This document shows, one piece after another, positions 46,407-57,196 of a stretch of 64,000 nucleotides of DNA. Source of the DNA: Vishniacozyma victoriae (Eukaryota; Basidiomycota; Tremellomycetes; Tremellales; Bulleribasidiaceae). Position 1 is the stretch's first letter. Every line of letters starts with the position of its first letter. Under the pieces are notes generated by a model. The model searched no databases, had not been told where the DNA came from, and worked only from the letters and a program-made list of their open reading frames with translations. The stretch is taken from contig JADPYG010000088.1 of NCBI GenBank assembly GCA_017654735.1, positions 3,224,001 through 3,288,000 on the forward strand, given 5' to 3'. The translations under genes were made by a program, and so were the position numbers.

Positions 46407-47477
46407 TTGACAGAGGGCATGTACTGCCTCCTGGAGATCGACAGAACTGACTCTGGTTATACAATACCACCACTTGATATGAATTCATATACCACATCGA
46501 TTAGCTCCGAGCAACGGATGCCGTCGATCAACGGAAGAGACCCAAACGGTCCTGAAGTTGTTGATCGGGCAGCGAAACCGACAGCGAACGATCTGATGGG
46601 TTGTTTGACCACGAAAGCAAGGCTTATCAGACACCACCATCGGCCCTCAGTTTATCGGGCATCAACTATTTCGATGGTAGTCCAAAGTCGCAGGGGTTCG
46701 AGCGCCCGACAATGGCCGCCAGTTCCCCCTACGGTGCTAAATCACTACCACCTCATAAAACAGCGAACGATGACCAACAAAATCAAGCCACCTCTGGCGC
46801 TATATCAGCTTATGGAACAGATTTTGTCCCATCTTAAGTCTCGATTGGCAGAGTCTTGTTCAAGCTGACGGTCACTGTTCACGATCTATGAAACACGCTC
46901 ATCGATCACTGGCTCCCTCAAACCTGACATCCGCAAGACCGTCCCTTGTTCGTACTCCTCGAGGTGCCAGAGCGGTCTTTTCTACAGCCCACTCTAGGCA
47001 GACGTCGTGAGTGGAATGATGTGCTCAACATGCTTCGGCACTGACCTCAGGCCCATTGCAAACACTCGAGCTGCATCTCACGGATTCTCCAATCACGGAA
47101 GTGACGATGTGACTGATATAGCCTTCGACGCAGCTGGTGCAGGCTCGTTTCCGATCTCGCTAAACTCAAAGTTGGACAACCCATCTGAGCCCATCATCGA
47201 CGGGAAACCCTTTTCCCATTGGGATACAGGAACAAAGTTGTCCGTATTCCAGGAATATTGGCGCGAGAACCACACTCCTGAGCGAATTACTTCTATTGGC
47301 AGCGGCTCTGACGGATTAGACGAGAGAGCCACGACCGGAGGGGAATTCAGTCATCCTAGTGTTGACTGTGATGCACCAACAGGCTGGCTAGGCAAGCTAT
47401 ACCAACGTCAAACCCCGGTCTCACCAGAGACAAGCGAACACCGCTCTGTTTCCAGGGCGTTGTTGGGTTCACCCTAA
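46407..47477 (+). pseudogene. Possible decayed or frameshifted gene of unknown function
   Basis: Open, protein-like segments follow each other in different frames: 46407-46600 (MYCLLEIDRTDSGYTIPP ... NDLMG), 46601-46837 (FDHESKAYQTPPSALSL ... GTDFVPS), a third about 46840-47009 (LDWQSLVQADGHCSRSMK), and 47007-47477 (MCSTCFGTDLRPIANT ... SVSRALLGSP). The frame changes have no GT...AG pair of plausible size. No ATG context or domain is recognised. It could be a pseudogene, a fast-evolving spliced gene with non-obvious introns, or chance. It begins about 140 bp after the GH88 stop. Confidence 0.25.
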
Positions 47478-48890
47478 GGACAAGGCAGTTGTGGCTCAAA
47501 ATGATGTATGACGTGTCGAACAGTTGTAGAACTCGAGAGATCACCGTGGACGCTCCAAACGGTGATCTGCAAGCAAGAGACTCGTGCTTGATTCGTAGCA
47601 CCCTAGGGGGAGTTATGCGAACAACCTCGGACACTTAAGCTGTTCCAAACACTACTGGACCGTGACCTTTGGGCGTAAAGATCGTGTGGCATTTGATAAG
47701 GTCACCCTGCCTTGCCGTTCTATCCAGTAGCCTCCTGGCTCCTGTTGTCGAGCATAGCATCAGCTGTCTGCTCATAGAGGGACACTACCGACTCATCGAA
47801 GTCTGTCCGTAGTCTGCTGACCCATCGAATCCGCCTGGTCTGCCTGCACTGGCTTTTCATACGCCATTCGAACTTTCCCATCGGCAAGTCCCGAACCCTA
47901 CTCGAGACCGCCTCATGATTGCTCCCTCGTCAGTGGCATGCACCAATCCCTACCTACACACATAACGAGATCCGCCTTCCCACACAAATTCCGCCCGGTT
48001 CCCGAAAACGCCACTTCCGGATGCTTGAATCTTCCTTTATTGCTCTGCACCGTGTTTTGTTTTGTCGCCTACTTGAAATTTGTTTATTGCTCCGCTCATC
48101 GAGGCTGACGATCGGCCCAGGACATGCATATCGCATAGCAAGCCGAGTGTATGAGAGCACTAGCGTTGGACGGTATTGGGTGGTATGGAAAACGATGTTA
48201 CGCGATTTCATCCGGACATTAACACACAAACACACACAATCATGGCAATATCCGAGACAGGTGCAAGCCATGCCTGTTTGTGTGTTGGCAACGGTCAACA
48301 TCCCGGCATCCAAGACGTTGAGGCGAATGGACCAGACACCCATCAACAGCTCATCAAATGCCGTGGACGAGAAGTCATGGATAGGGATTGAAAGGCACCA
48401 CATCTTCTGACTTGATCCGAAGAGATTTCATTCCCAGACTCGAAACCAACCCATTACCCTCGACCCCGTCGGTGAAAGAGCCGAAAACCTCTTAATATCC
48501 AACAAGACATCAAGAATTCGTGATATAGGGGTTGATTGAACCGCACCGCTCCTCTATATACTCTTCACATGGATCTTACCCCGTTATTTTAACATTACAT
48601 CCTTGTTTCATCACACTTTCGACCCCGTTTGCTAGGTGTACAAGGTCCAGATCCACTAAACCGAGTAACGTAATTACCAATAAATAAGCAATAATGATCG
48701 AATATCGGACCTTCTTCCTCAAAGGCTAAACCAAGTTAGATATATAAACTGTCAATTGGCTTCATCTAGAAATCATTCTCTTTACACTTTCTTGTATACA
48801 CAGCACACTCCTTCTACACGAACATCACGACGAACACGCCAACGATAATACATAATACACTTTACTCATTCTTCCAGTTACATTAGCATA
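47478..48890. other. Long intergenic region with promoter elements
   Basis: 1.4 kb without a supportable gene; the two long overlapping frames at 47919-48410 lie on opposite strands and have no domain content. A TATATAAA at 48741-48748, about 145 bp before the next ATG, is a reasonable TATA box for the gene at 48891. A (CA)-rich patch lies near 48220-48240. Confidence 0.55.
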
Positions 48891-50153
48891 ATGGATTACT
48901 TTAAAAAGAAGTTCGCGGTACGGGGCAACCGAGGGAAATCCGGGGCTGGGTCTTCCAAAACATTAGCTAGACCATCGACTCTTTATGTAGATTCTCAAAA
49001 AACATCCTCCACCTCCCAACCCGTACAATCATCCAGGCCGATGCTCAGCAGAGCCTCATCGGCACCTGTAGTGACTAGACAGACATTAGCCTCAGAACAA
49101 TCTGATATCCTCAGATATCCTGCTCTCCTCCCTTATACTTCATGTCCATCACCCCCAACACCCTCCCACCCGGTCGAGCGGCCGATCGTCTTGCGAATGA
49201 CCAAGGGGCCTTCCGAGTTACGGTCCAACCTTCCGAAAAAGGTGCCAGAACCAGTCCGACCCCTGACGTCTCGAAAGTCGGTCGCTGCCTCACCTCCGTT
49301 CGGTTCCAAGTCCGCATCTTTCACCACCAGCGTGTCAGAGCCCGCACTCAGTGAGCTGGTATCCTCGCCTTCGGCTACTTCAATCACCATTATTCCTCCA
49401 TCTCCAACTTCCGCCACACCTAACGCGTCCGTCAACGAGACTCCCTCCGCTCAAGTCACCGATCAAGCACAATCGAACTCCACCGGTCTGCCGGTCACTA
49501 CTCCGGCTGTTGAGCAAGGAATACTATTCCCCGCTCTTCCCGTCGCGGCACTCCCGTCCCCTAGCTCCGAGTCTGGAAGTGAACTCTGCACCCCATCTCC
49601 TTCCCTTGGCGCCTTCGCTCTCCCCGAATATCCAGCTCGGCGACCCGTCGCCGACTCTTGCATCCCCGAGGAGACGGCCAGTGACGGCTCGCCCGATTCT
49701 ATCAGGAGCCGAATGGAACGGGAGTCAGCAGAAATCGTGATGGTAACTGCCCAGCTCGTCGGACTCCCATCCCGAGCTGTGCTCCGCGAATTCAACTCCC
49801 AAAGACCGATCACCCTCGACCTCAGCTCGGCAACGCGTAAACCCAATCATATGCGACAAGTCAGCGCGGGTCCATCAAGGGTGGCTGGTCCATCCGGTGC
49901 TCCCATGTCGCCCAATTACGCGCGACCTTTGCCTCTGGAAAGTATGTCCCCGGGCTCTACTCCTAAAGCACTTTCCAGGTCGAACTCGCAGGGATTAGAG
50001 GTTGAAGTTGAGGAGGAAGAGATGTCCGAGCAGGCCACACCGCCGTCTAGGGGCAATCCATTCCAAGCTGCACTTGACTTCCTGGCCAAGCAAGCGCTAG
50101 AGGAAGGGGTTGATTCCGGGGTGGACGCGTCGGCAGTGGGTGCTGCTCATTGA
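48891..50153 (+). CDS. Intronless disordered protein of unknown function
   Basis: A single open frame of 420 codons, ATG at 48891. The N-terminus is basic (MDYFKKKFAVRGNRGKSG). Most of the rest is Ser/Pro/Thr-rich with many SP sites. The most ordered segment, about residues 268-315, reads RSRMERESAEIVMVTAQLVG then FNSQRPITLDLSSATRKPNH. A short helix (NPFQAALDFLAKQALEEG) ends the protein. Being intronless is unusual in this intron-dense region, although the next gene is intronless as well. I do not recognise the family. A TATA box and a long pyrimidine-rich leader suggest a regulated or highly expressed gene. Confidence 0.8.
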   Translation: MDYFKKKFAVRGNRGKSGAGSSKTLARPSTLYVDSQKTSSTSQPVQSSRPMLSRASSAPVVTRQTLASEQSDILRYPALLPYTSCPSPPTPSHPVERPIVLRMTKGPSELRSNLPKKVPEPVRPLTSRKSVAASPPFGSKSASFTTSVSEPALSELVSSPSATSITIIPPSPTSATPNASVNETPSAQVTDQAQSNSTGLPVTTPAVEQGILFPALPVAALPSPSSESGSELCTPSPSLGAFALPEYPARRPVADSCIPEETASDGSPDSIRSRMERESAEIVMVTAQLVGLPSRAVLREFNSQRPITLDLSSATRKPNHMRQVSAGPSRVAGPSGAPMSPNYARPLPLESMSPGSTPKALSRSNSQGLEVEVEEEEMSEQATPPSRGNPFQAALDFLAKQALEEGVDSGVDASAVGAAH

Positions 50154-50350
50154 AGAAAGGTGTTTGTTTGTTCCTAGTCTTGGTTATCTTGTAGCTGAAT
50201 GTGCTCTTGTCGGTATAAATCATACACGCCTTGTAGAAGTACAGCTCTGTATATACATCATGGTTGTGGTTGTTTTTGTTGTTGTTTGCTCTAGGTAATT
50301 ATGCATGGTGTGTCTTTCCTTGTACTTGGTGTAAGTAGCCTTAAAAGGAG

Positions 50351-50406
50351 ACGCGTCTAAATTGTGTTAGTTAGTAATATAAAAGTGCCACATTGACGTC
50401 ACGCGT
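50351..50406. promoter_or_regulatory. Pair of MCB-like boxes (ACGCGT)
   Basis: ACGCGT at 50351-50356 and at 50401-50406 (the latter as GACGTCACGCGT) lie 50 bp apart. ACGCGT is the core bound by the fungal G1/S factor MBF. A third copy is at 50697-50702. Function is inferred from sequence only. Confidence 0.45.
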
Positions 50407-50696
50407 ATCTATTACCTAATTGAGTAAGGGTAGTGAAAAGGAAAAGAAAGAAAGAAAGTCGCGTCTCTAGAGTGATCCTTCCTCGTGCATTCACATTCAC
50501 CCGATCACATTCAACCGTACCCTGTCCCTCATATTCATTATTCAATCACTCGTACATGTTCATACTATAGTAGCCTGTATTCTACTCAGTCTCCTATCAC
50601 CAACCTACGCCCTCGCCATCATCCAATCTACACGATCAAACCTAATCCACCACTCGATCCCCGCCACAAACTGATACTTCCCGTCAGTAACGACAG

Positions 50697-50702
50697 ACGC
50701 GT
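50697..50702. promoter_or_regulatory. Third MCB-like box before the forkhead gene
   Basis: A perfect ACGCGT 376 bp upstream of the forkhead ATG. Confidence 0.4.
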
Positions 50703-51077
50703 CCCACAATTCGCAGATTCATTTCGATACCTTTTACGCATCCGTCCATTCGTCCGAGTCACGAAGGTTTGACTCAGTCTCAGTCTTGAATCACCACTCT
50801 ACAGTCACTTCTTGATCTCGGAGTAATCGTCATTGGCCTTTTGGATTGAACATAAAGCTGGACAATCGACTCGGCGGACGCGACCTGGTTTCATCGCCGT
50901 CCCTTCGCATACATATATATATCAGGAGGGAGAACGGACTGGATCTGTTCATCATCTTTATCCCCCCAATCGTTGATTTTTGTTATTATCGACATTTCGC
51001 ATACTCGACTTGAAGTCCAGTAATCTCCAAATTCACTCTTCCTCTACATCGCGACTAGATCGCGTCGCGTTCTTGCA

Positions 51078-53642
51078 ATGAACAGAGGACCGGCCGCCCA
51101 CTCGATGGGCTACTCCATGGCCGACATGAACAACATGCTCCCATACAACGCGTCCACTGGCCAAATGGTCTTCTACCCCCAACCTGGGCCAATCGACTAC
51201 TCGCATCCTCACGCTGGAATGAATATGGCAACCGATCACATGAATCGAATGACAGTCCACGACACTCCGCTAGGTCGGATGGCGCTACCCATGTCGGGCG
51301 GACAACAAATCAACATGATGAATCACGGTCGATACACGCCTTCGCCCGCTACGGATGATGGAATGTTTGAACCGATGGACGAAGGAGGAGCACCTCATCT
51401 GGCATTAAGATCGCATTCTCCTTCTCTCAGTGCCGCATCTTTGCGACACCCCCATCATCCTGTCATCTCCCCCACCGACGAAAGGACACGATGGCACCCC
51501 CATCATCAGCAAATGATGCACCATCAGCAACAACAGCATATGCATGCCATGGCGCAAATGGGTCGACCAAATATAACTCAACGACACTCGATCCAAATGA
51601 CTCAGCCAGTCCAGCGACCTAGTGTTCAACGACATCATTCACTTCAAGTAGGGCAAGCACGATCCGCCAGTCCTCAGATCGTAGGCGACATCTTTGACGC
51701 GCCGGGCAACGGATCACCTGTTCGACGGGCCAACAGCTCGCTCGGGTTTGAAGTGGTACAACCTCCAATGGAACTCGACGAGGCGGTAAGCTATCCTACC
51801 CTCACCCAATTTCTTGCTTACATGCAGTACTTTAACAACCAAGAGCAACCAGGTATCACTCCCTCCAGAGCACTCGGTCCACCACCTACCCTCCCATTCA
51901 GCTTCACCAATCTCGCCACTCAGCCAGCTGTCACGCCCAATGACAAAAGAGGTCCTTGCGAAGAACCATCCTCGGTCGCCACCTCCATGACGGCTACCAG
52001 CTCATCGTCGTCGTCAAGCGGATTCGGTACACGGGTCGCCTCTCACGAAAGCATTGACCGACGATCATACAAGGGTTCCAGCGAAGAGGTCTCGCCTTCT
52101 CGAGCCGTCAGCGTCGCTCGTGCTGCCGAGCCCTCGTCGCGACCTGCTGTACGCCCTGCACGATCGGGTGTCATTGGCGGACGAACCAGTGCCAAATTCT
52201 CTCGCGTCGCTGTCGATCCCGGAGTCGAAGGATGTCCACCTGGTCCTCGACCTACGGAACGACCAAGCCCTTCATTCGCTTGTATCATTGGTCAGGCAAT
52301 CCTCGCTGCGTCCGCCGGCGGTCTATCCCTTGATCACATCTATCGATATGTCGAGAATGTCTATCCATACTTTACCCCTGGCGAGCCAGCTTGGCGAAAC
52401 TCGGTCCGACACAACCTCTCGATCCACAAGATGTTTGAAACGATCCCTCGAACTGAAGATCACCCACCCGGAAAAGGAGGTATCTGGGTCATTAGTGAAG
52501 ATGAACGATGTCATTGGCCCGCTCCCGACAAGTTTGTCAAGAACTTTCCGCCCTCCCATCCTCATCACGCAAACTGTAAACAGACGCTACATGAAGCTGA
52601 GAAGGAGCAGGCGCTTATCGACAAGGCTGCCGCGGATGGAACGGTATATATCCCTAAAAAGGCGAAAAAGACCAAGAAAGCCAAGGACAAGGAAGAGGGA
52701 ACCGACATGGTCCGAACATTGTCGGCACAAGAGATGGTTCGAGCAATGTCGTCTCAATCCGAACTCCACATGGCATCAAGTGTAGCACCTCGCACCCTCA
52801 CACCGCAAATGATGCACCTACCTCTTCCTCCTCAACCTTCCTTTGATCAGAGTTCTTCGATGGCACCACCACTACAAGCCAGCAGTTCATTCGATGGTAC
52901 CATGGCACCACCCCGCTTTGGCACCGACAAGCGTCGTATCGAGGACGACGAGAATGTCTTTGGCAGCAATGTGAAGCGAGTCAGGTTGTCCCAGGGTATG
53001 CCTCTTCACCCTATCGATCCCGATACGAAGCTATTCTACCAACAAGATTTCATTACGCCTGAACGAGATCGAGCTGCTCAGTTCTCGAGTACCAACAAGA
53101 TGGCACAGTCTTCTACCGCCAAGACCCCGGCATTGGTCAATACTTCTTCATCACCTGGATCATCACCCATGCCACCTACGGTGCCTCGAGCGACGCATAA
53201 CCCATCCGCGCTGCATCAAGGATGGACGAATGACGATATTGAAGACTCGCCCGCTCGACCTCCACTCGGTGCCGCTTTTGATTTCGAAGTGCCAAAACCT
53301 AAAGCGGCACGTAAACCTGCTGCCGAAGAGGATTTCGTTCCCATGGGTCCACCTCCATCCGGTCTCGCACCTAAAACACCCGTCACCAGATCATCGGCAC
53401 ATCAAAAGCCACGTACGCCGTTCGAAGCCAGGACTCCATTCTTTGGACTCGCCTCACCCATGTTCTCTGGCTTGGGTGGTGATTTGCTCGATACACCCGG
53501 ATGGGAAGCTCAAGGCTGCATCGATCGTCTAGGCAACTGCAGTACCGGTACCGAATCACCAGATGGATCAAGGGACATGGCTCGATATTCATTAGCGTCA
53601 AATTCCGGATCACCCGCAAAGAAACGTACCATCTCCACATAA
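51078..53642 (+). CDS. Forkhead transcription factor, Hcm1-like
   Basis: A single open frame of 854 codons. The N-terminal third is His-, Gln- and Met-rich and disordered. The forkhead domain (about residues 390-490) reads RPSPSFACIIGQAILA, LSLDHIYRYVENVYPYF, then WRNSVRHNLSIHKMFETIPR, the recognition helix, and GGIWVISEDERCHWPAPDK. A basic stretch (IPKKAKKTKKAKDK) follows and could be a nuclear signal. The C-terminal part has many SP/TP sites. No FHA domain is visible, which argues against the Fkh1/2 group and for an Hcm1-type factor (S-phase, chromosome segregation genes). The orthology is inferred. Three MCB-like boxes lie upstream. Confidence 0.9.
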   Translation: MNRGPAAHSMGYSMADMNNMLPYNASTGQMVFYPQPGPIDYSHPHAGMNMATDHMNRMTVHDTPLGRMALPMSGGQQINMMNHGRYTPSPATDDGMFEPMDEGGAPHLALRSHSPSLSAASLRHPHHPVISPTDERTRWHPHHQQMMHHQQQQHMHAMAQMGRPNITQRHSIQMTQPVQRPSVQRHHSLQVGQARSASPQIVGDIFDAPGNGSPVRRANSSLGFEVVQPPMELDEAVSYPTLTQFLAYMQYFNNQEQPGITPSRALGPPPTLPFSFTNLATQPAVTPNDKRGPCEEPSSVATSMTATSSSSSSSGFGTRVASHESIDRRSYKGSSEEVSPSRAVSVARAAEPSSRPAVRPARSGVIGGRTSAKFSRVAVDPGVEGCPPGPRPTERPSPSFACIIGQAILAASAGGLSLDHIYRYVENVYPYFTPGEPAWRNSVRHNLSIHKMFETIPRTEDHPPGKGGIWVISEDERCHWPAPDKFVKNFPPSHPHHANCKQTLHEAEKEQALIDKAAADGTVYIPKKAKKTKKAKDKEEGTDMVRTLSAQEMVRAMSSQSELHMASSVAPRTLTPQMMHLPLPPQPSFDQSSSMAPPLQASSSFDGTMAPPRFGTDKRRIEDDENVFGSNVKRVRLSQGMPLHPIDPDTKLFYQQDFITPERDRAAQFSSTNKMAQSSTAKTPALVNTSSSPGSSPMPPTVPRATHNPSALHQGWTNDDIEDSPARPPLGAAFDFEVPKPKAARKPAAEEDFVPMGPPPSGLAPKTPVTRSSAHQKPRTPFEARTPFFGLASPMFSGLGGDLLDTPGWEAQGCIDRLGNCSTGTESPDGSRDMARYSLASNSGSPAKKRTIST

Positions 53643-54059
53643 AACTCTTCTTCCCCCCTTCTACCATGTAGCATAGACTATATACCCGCACGTGTTTCGA
53701 TTTCGTTCCCTTATCTAGGTTTGTTGTTTAGTTTTTTTCTCATAGTGATACCATAGCCTAGCAGTAGTTGTATTTTCCGTTCCGTACACAGAGTTGGGCG
53801 ACCGTTTTCAGATTGTTCATATATAGAGCCTTGACGGCTTCATAGATTTACGATACCCATGTTCGATGAATCAGTATGCAATGATGAAATATCAAGACAG
53901 GTGCAGGCGTGATTGTCACAGACTCGATGCGATGATCTGCAGTCTCGTCCCTTCCCACAGCTTTGCACAAGAAGAATTCGAAGGTCGTACGGCAATATGC
54001 ATCGATCGACATGTTTACAACTGCTATTCTACACATACAATCACTGACAATAGAGAAGC
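53643..54059. other. Convergent 3' region between forkhead and PNS1-type genes
   Basis: About 420 bp with T-rich 3' UTR-like sequence and no supportable gene. Confidence 0.6.
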
Positions 54060-56813
54060 CTAAGCAGCATTGGCTCCCCGGATAGGTTCGCCTTCGAACT
54101 AGATATCAGCTAGATTCCTTAACATAGTGATGCGTACGTACCGCTTCTTTAGCTTTCTCACAATGACCACCACCTAGCTCTCGATCAATCTGATGACAGA
54201 TAAACAAGGCATCCGCTCTGCGCCATTAGCTTATCTTAGATTACAAGAAAATCATAGCTTACGCATCACCCAGGACAGAAGCTCCTGCTCTGATAGCTAA
54301 GAAGGGTACTGCCCCGCAGAGCAAAGCTGCCCATGGTGCCGAGCCTGGATTTGAGAGAGAGTGGGCCATGTATAGGTATCCTGCTGTAGCGGTGAATAAT
54401 CCCATAGCCATCGAGCTGAGCGTGAGGAGGAGCTTGATCAATGTATCTGCTCATTAGCTTTGATTGTGAATACTTGGCAGGAACTTACAATCGAGGAGAT
54501 GACCACCTTTCCTCCGCCCTGCTAAGCTCACTGCTCGCCTGGCACTAGGCCAGAACGAATCGCCCGTGATACCCACGTAGACAAGTGCGTATCCATTCAA
54601 TTGGTCCAGTAGACTAGCAACGATAGCGAAAAGTGGCGTTGCTTTCGAGATAAACATCAATGGGCCGGGGAGGATATTGGATCGAGGCGAAGTAATTCGT
54701 TTCATTTCCGCTGCTGCTCGGCCCGCCAATCGGACAATGGCGACAATGAGTGATCCTAGGCAGATACTTCCTAGGGAGGTACCTGTTGCTCGATGGACTG
54801 CAGCTGTCGTTACCTCCAATGCATCTGATCTAGTTTCGTCCCTGGTCGTCAGCTTGATATCTCTTGGGAGGAATAGCTTACCGGTGGAAATACCACTCGC
54901 CAATGACTCCTGCGACTGCTACTTTTCCAACTCCCCTGACCACACCCCAAGTCCAGAGCCAGGCTAGGGAGACGAGCGCAATGAGCCATCCAGCATAGGG
55001 ACGAATGTGGAATACCCAAGTGTTGTCGCGACTGACCATCAACTTCAGTCCAAATTTCAGGACGATATAACTTACGGGTGACGCCAGTAACCAATCATTC
55101 CGAGCCTGACTACCATGGTGAGGAACGGCAGTGACGTGAATGCAAACACAGCCAACAAGAGTGGTGAAAGAAGGAGTAAAGGCGGATGCGACAGTAGGAG
55201 CTGTGTTGAGAGCTGCCCGTCAGTTTCCTTAGCAACTTGAATACGAAGTACACATACCTCAACAACAGCAACTGTCCTCTCCAGTCGCCGCCGCCTCAAC
55301 CAGACTAATCGACCAAACCAAGCAGCCAGTGCCCAAAGTATGACAGCACATATCCGTAATCCAGTAGTCCCCCACCATCTCTCTGAAACCTCAATACCGT
55401 CAAGACTGGAGGTATCGAAACTAGCTCCGATAGCCCACCATCCACAGATAAAAAGGGAGAATGGGATAGAGACGGCCGTGGCGACTAGGACGGGTCGGAC
55501 TGTTTTCTGGAGGAGGAATAGGAATGCTGCTGGGAGGATCAATGAGGGGATAACGAGTACTAGGAGGAGTGGGATGAGGGGTATGATTGATGGTGTTGTC
55601 TTTTCTGGGACTTCTTTAGGTGGCTGAATATCAGTTCACGCTCGCAATTGGCGAAGAGAAGACATACATCTGTAGATCCCCAGACGAATAGTAGACCAAT
55701 GAGAACACCCATGATAGTCGTCAACCAAAGAGCAAGGAATCCAGAATCCTTGTACTTTCTCAATCCCTCTCTCTCCCAATGCCCAAAGCGACCATGATAT
55801 ACCTGAAGGCGAATTGGTACTTTCCCAGTCCCAGCTCTAACCTGATCAAGCTCGTCTGGGCCAAGTAACGGCTCATCCAATTCTCCAGGCATATGACGGT
55901 CCTGTAATTCCGAAGGCGAGAGGACATATCCATCCACTTCATCCTCATCTTCGTCATCGACCTGTTCTGGGCGCTTTGACTTGACTCGCCTAGAGCGGCC
56001 CATCATTCCTACCCTCTCATCTGCCGAGTCCTCCTCGGTCTCTTTCTCACTTTCATCCGTCTCGCTCGAAGATGATGACGAAGGAGGGTAGACGGATTGA
56101 TGTGCCAGCCACCCCTTTTTCGCTCTTTCCGAGATCGGATCCTTCTTCTTCCCTAGCCCTCCTGGTGTGCGTAGGGACTTTCTCATGATATCCACCTCTT
56201 CTAAATCCGGCTCAATCTCATCTTCGCCCTCACTCTCGCTAGAAGACCGAGAATACGGATTCGGGATACTGGACTTCATGTTTCCCTTTCCCTTTCCTTT
56301 CCCTTTATATTGACATCTCGCGATGGACCGAGATTGAATAGGGGTAGTATCCTGCTGACTACCGAATAAGAGGCCGATTCCAATACCGCTGCCCTCGGGT
56401 AAGTCGATATCAATATTAGGTAGTGAGTCGATTCCAGGACCTGGGAATGGTGGTGTGCCGGCCACAGATGGTGAGCGGGATCCACCGCGGAGATGGGGAT
56501 GGGATTGGGTACTGGATGGCGAGGGGAGGAAGGGGTCGTGGGAAGGTGAGCTGGGTGATGAAGCGCGGAATATCTGACGTCAGCTCTGATAAAGTATCGT
56601 GAAGGATTAGAGTCGAGCAAGCTAGTATTCATCTACAGGAGGTCGAGCATTTCAAAGCACCAGGGTAGGGCGAACGTGATGAGGTGAGATACTCACTTGG
56701 CTTCCTTCGACTACGGTCTCCCGTCCATTCCCATTCAAGAACCGACTAGCGTACATCGAGAATGCAGAAGGTCCAGCACCATTCCCACCAGGTTGGCCTC
56801 TTCCATTCGACAT
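54060..56813 (-). CDS. Choline-transporter-like membrane protein (PNS1/CTL family)
   Basis: The first exon starts at the ATG at 56813 (MSNGRGQPGGNGAGPSAF). The N-terminal about 270 residues are hydrophilic and acidic/Ser-rich and include a lysine-glycine run. The first membrane segment is FLALWLTTIMGVLIGLLFVW. About nine more follow, including IIPLIPLLLVLVIPSLILP, VSIPFSLFICGWWAIGA and LIALVSLAWLWTWGVV. The family-typical stretches are HRATGTSLGSICLGSLIVA, YALVYVGITGDSFWPSARRA and MGLFTATAGYL. The protein ends EGEPIRGANAA. Family members are CTL/SLC44-type proteins in the plasma membrane or organelles; yeast Pns1 has no proven substrate. The gene has several short introns. The long acidic N-terminus is larger than in yeast Pns1. 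Confidence 0.9.
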
Positions 56814-57196
56814 CTTCTACTGATGGCGGAGTTGGTAATGTGTTGTTGATCTTATGACCGGCGACTTGGTGTGAGGCCGAGATAAGCGCGGTCGATCACG
56901 CCTGTGTTTGTCCCCGGTATATCCCGGTGTCGTTCAGATATCTTCGAATATACCTGTGTTGGTGTATATGTGAGATGTGCTGCGCTTGATGATGTTGTAC
57001 AGTGTGATACAATTAATGAAGAGTGATACAAAGGAAATGGTATAGCAGTAGTAGATAGGAGGTACGAGTACGACTAAGGTGGCGTGTTGCTGATGATGAC
57101 GGAATCAGATAGCGTAAGAGTAAGAGTAGCTTCATCCGGAGTCCTCGGCCGGGGGTGGCGGGGGCGATAGCTATGCAGATGATCTATGCATAGGTT
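56814..57196. other. Intergenic region between two minus-strand genes
   Basis: About 380 bp comprising the PNS1-type promoter and the 3' end of the dehydrogenase gene. It contains a GC-rich patch (CGGCCGGGGGTGGCGGGGGCG) and no supportable gene. Confidence 0.55.

Larger units (their letters stand above)
50154..51077. promoter_or_regulatory. Forkhead gene upstream region with three ACGCGT boxes
   Basis: 0.9 kb between two plus-strand genes. It includes three perfect ACGCGT sequences (50351, 50401 and 50697), a GAAA-rich tract at about 50436-50458, and an ATATATATAT-like stretch near 50911-50922. No gene is supported. A long 5' leader for the forkhead gene is likely. Confidence 0.6.

Noticed and set aside
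47919..48410. Overlapping open frames of about 150 codons on both strands
   Set aside because: They are mutually exclusive and have no domain or codon bias. The plus frame does not begin at a good ATG, and the region is probably promoter.
53848..54063. Short open frames on both strands after the forkhead gene
   Set aside because: 60-65 codons without any domain, in a convergent 3' UTR region.
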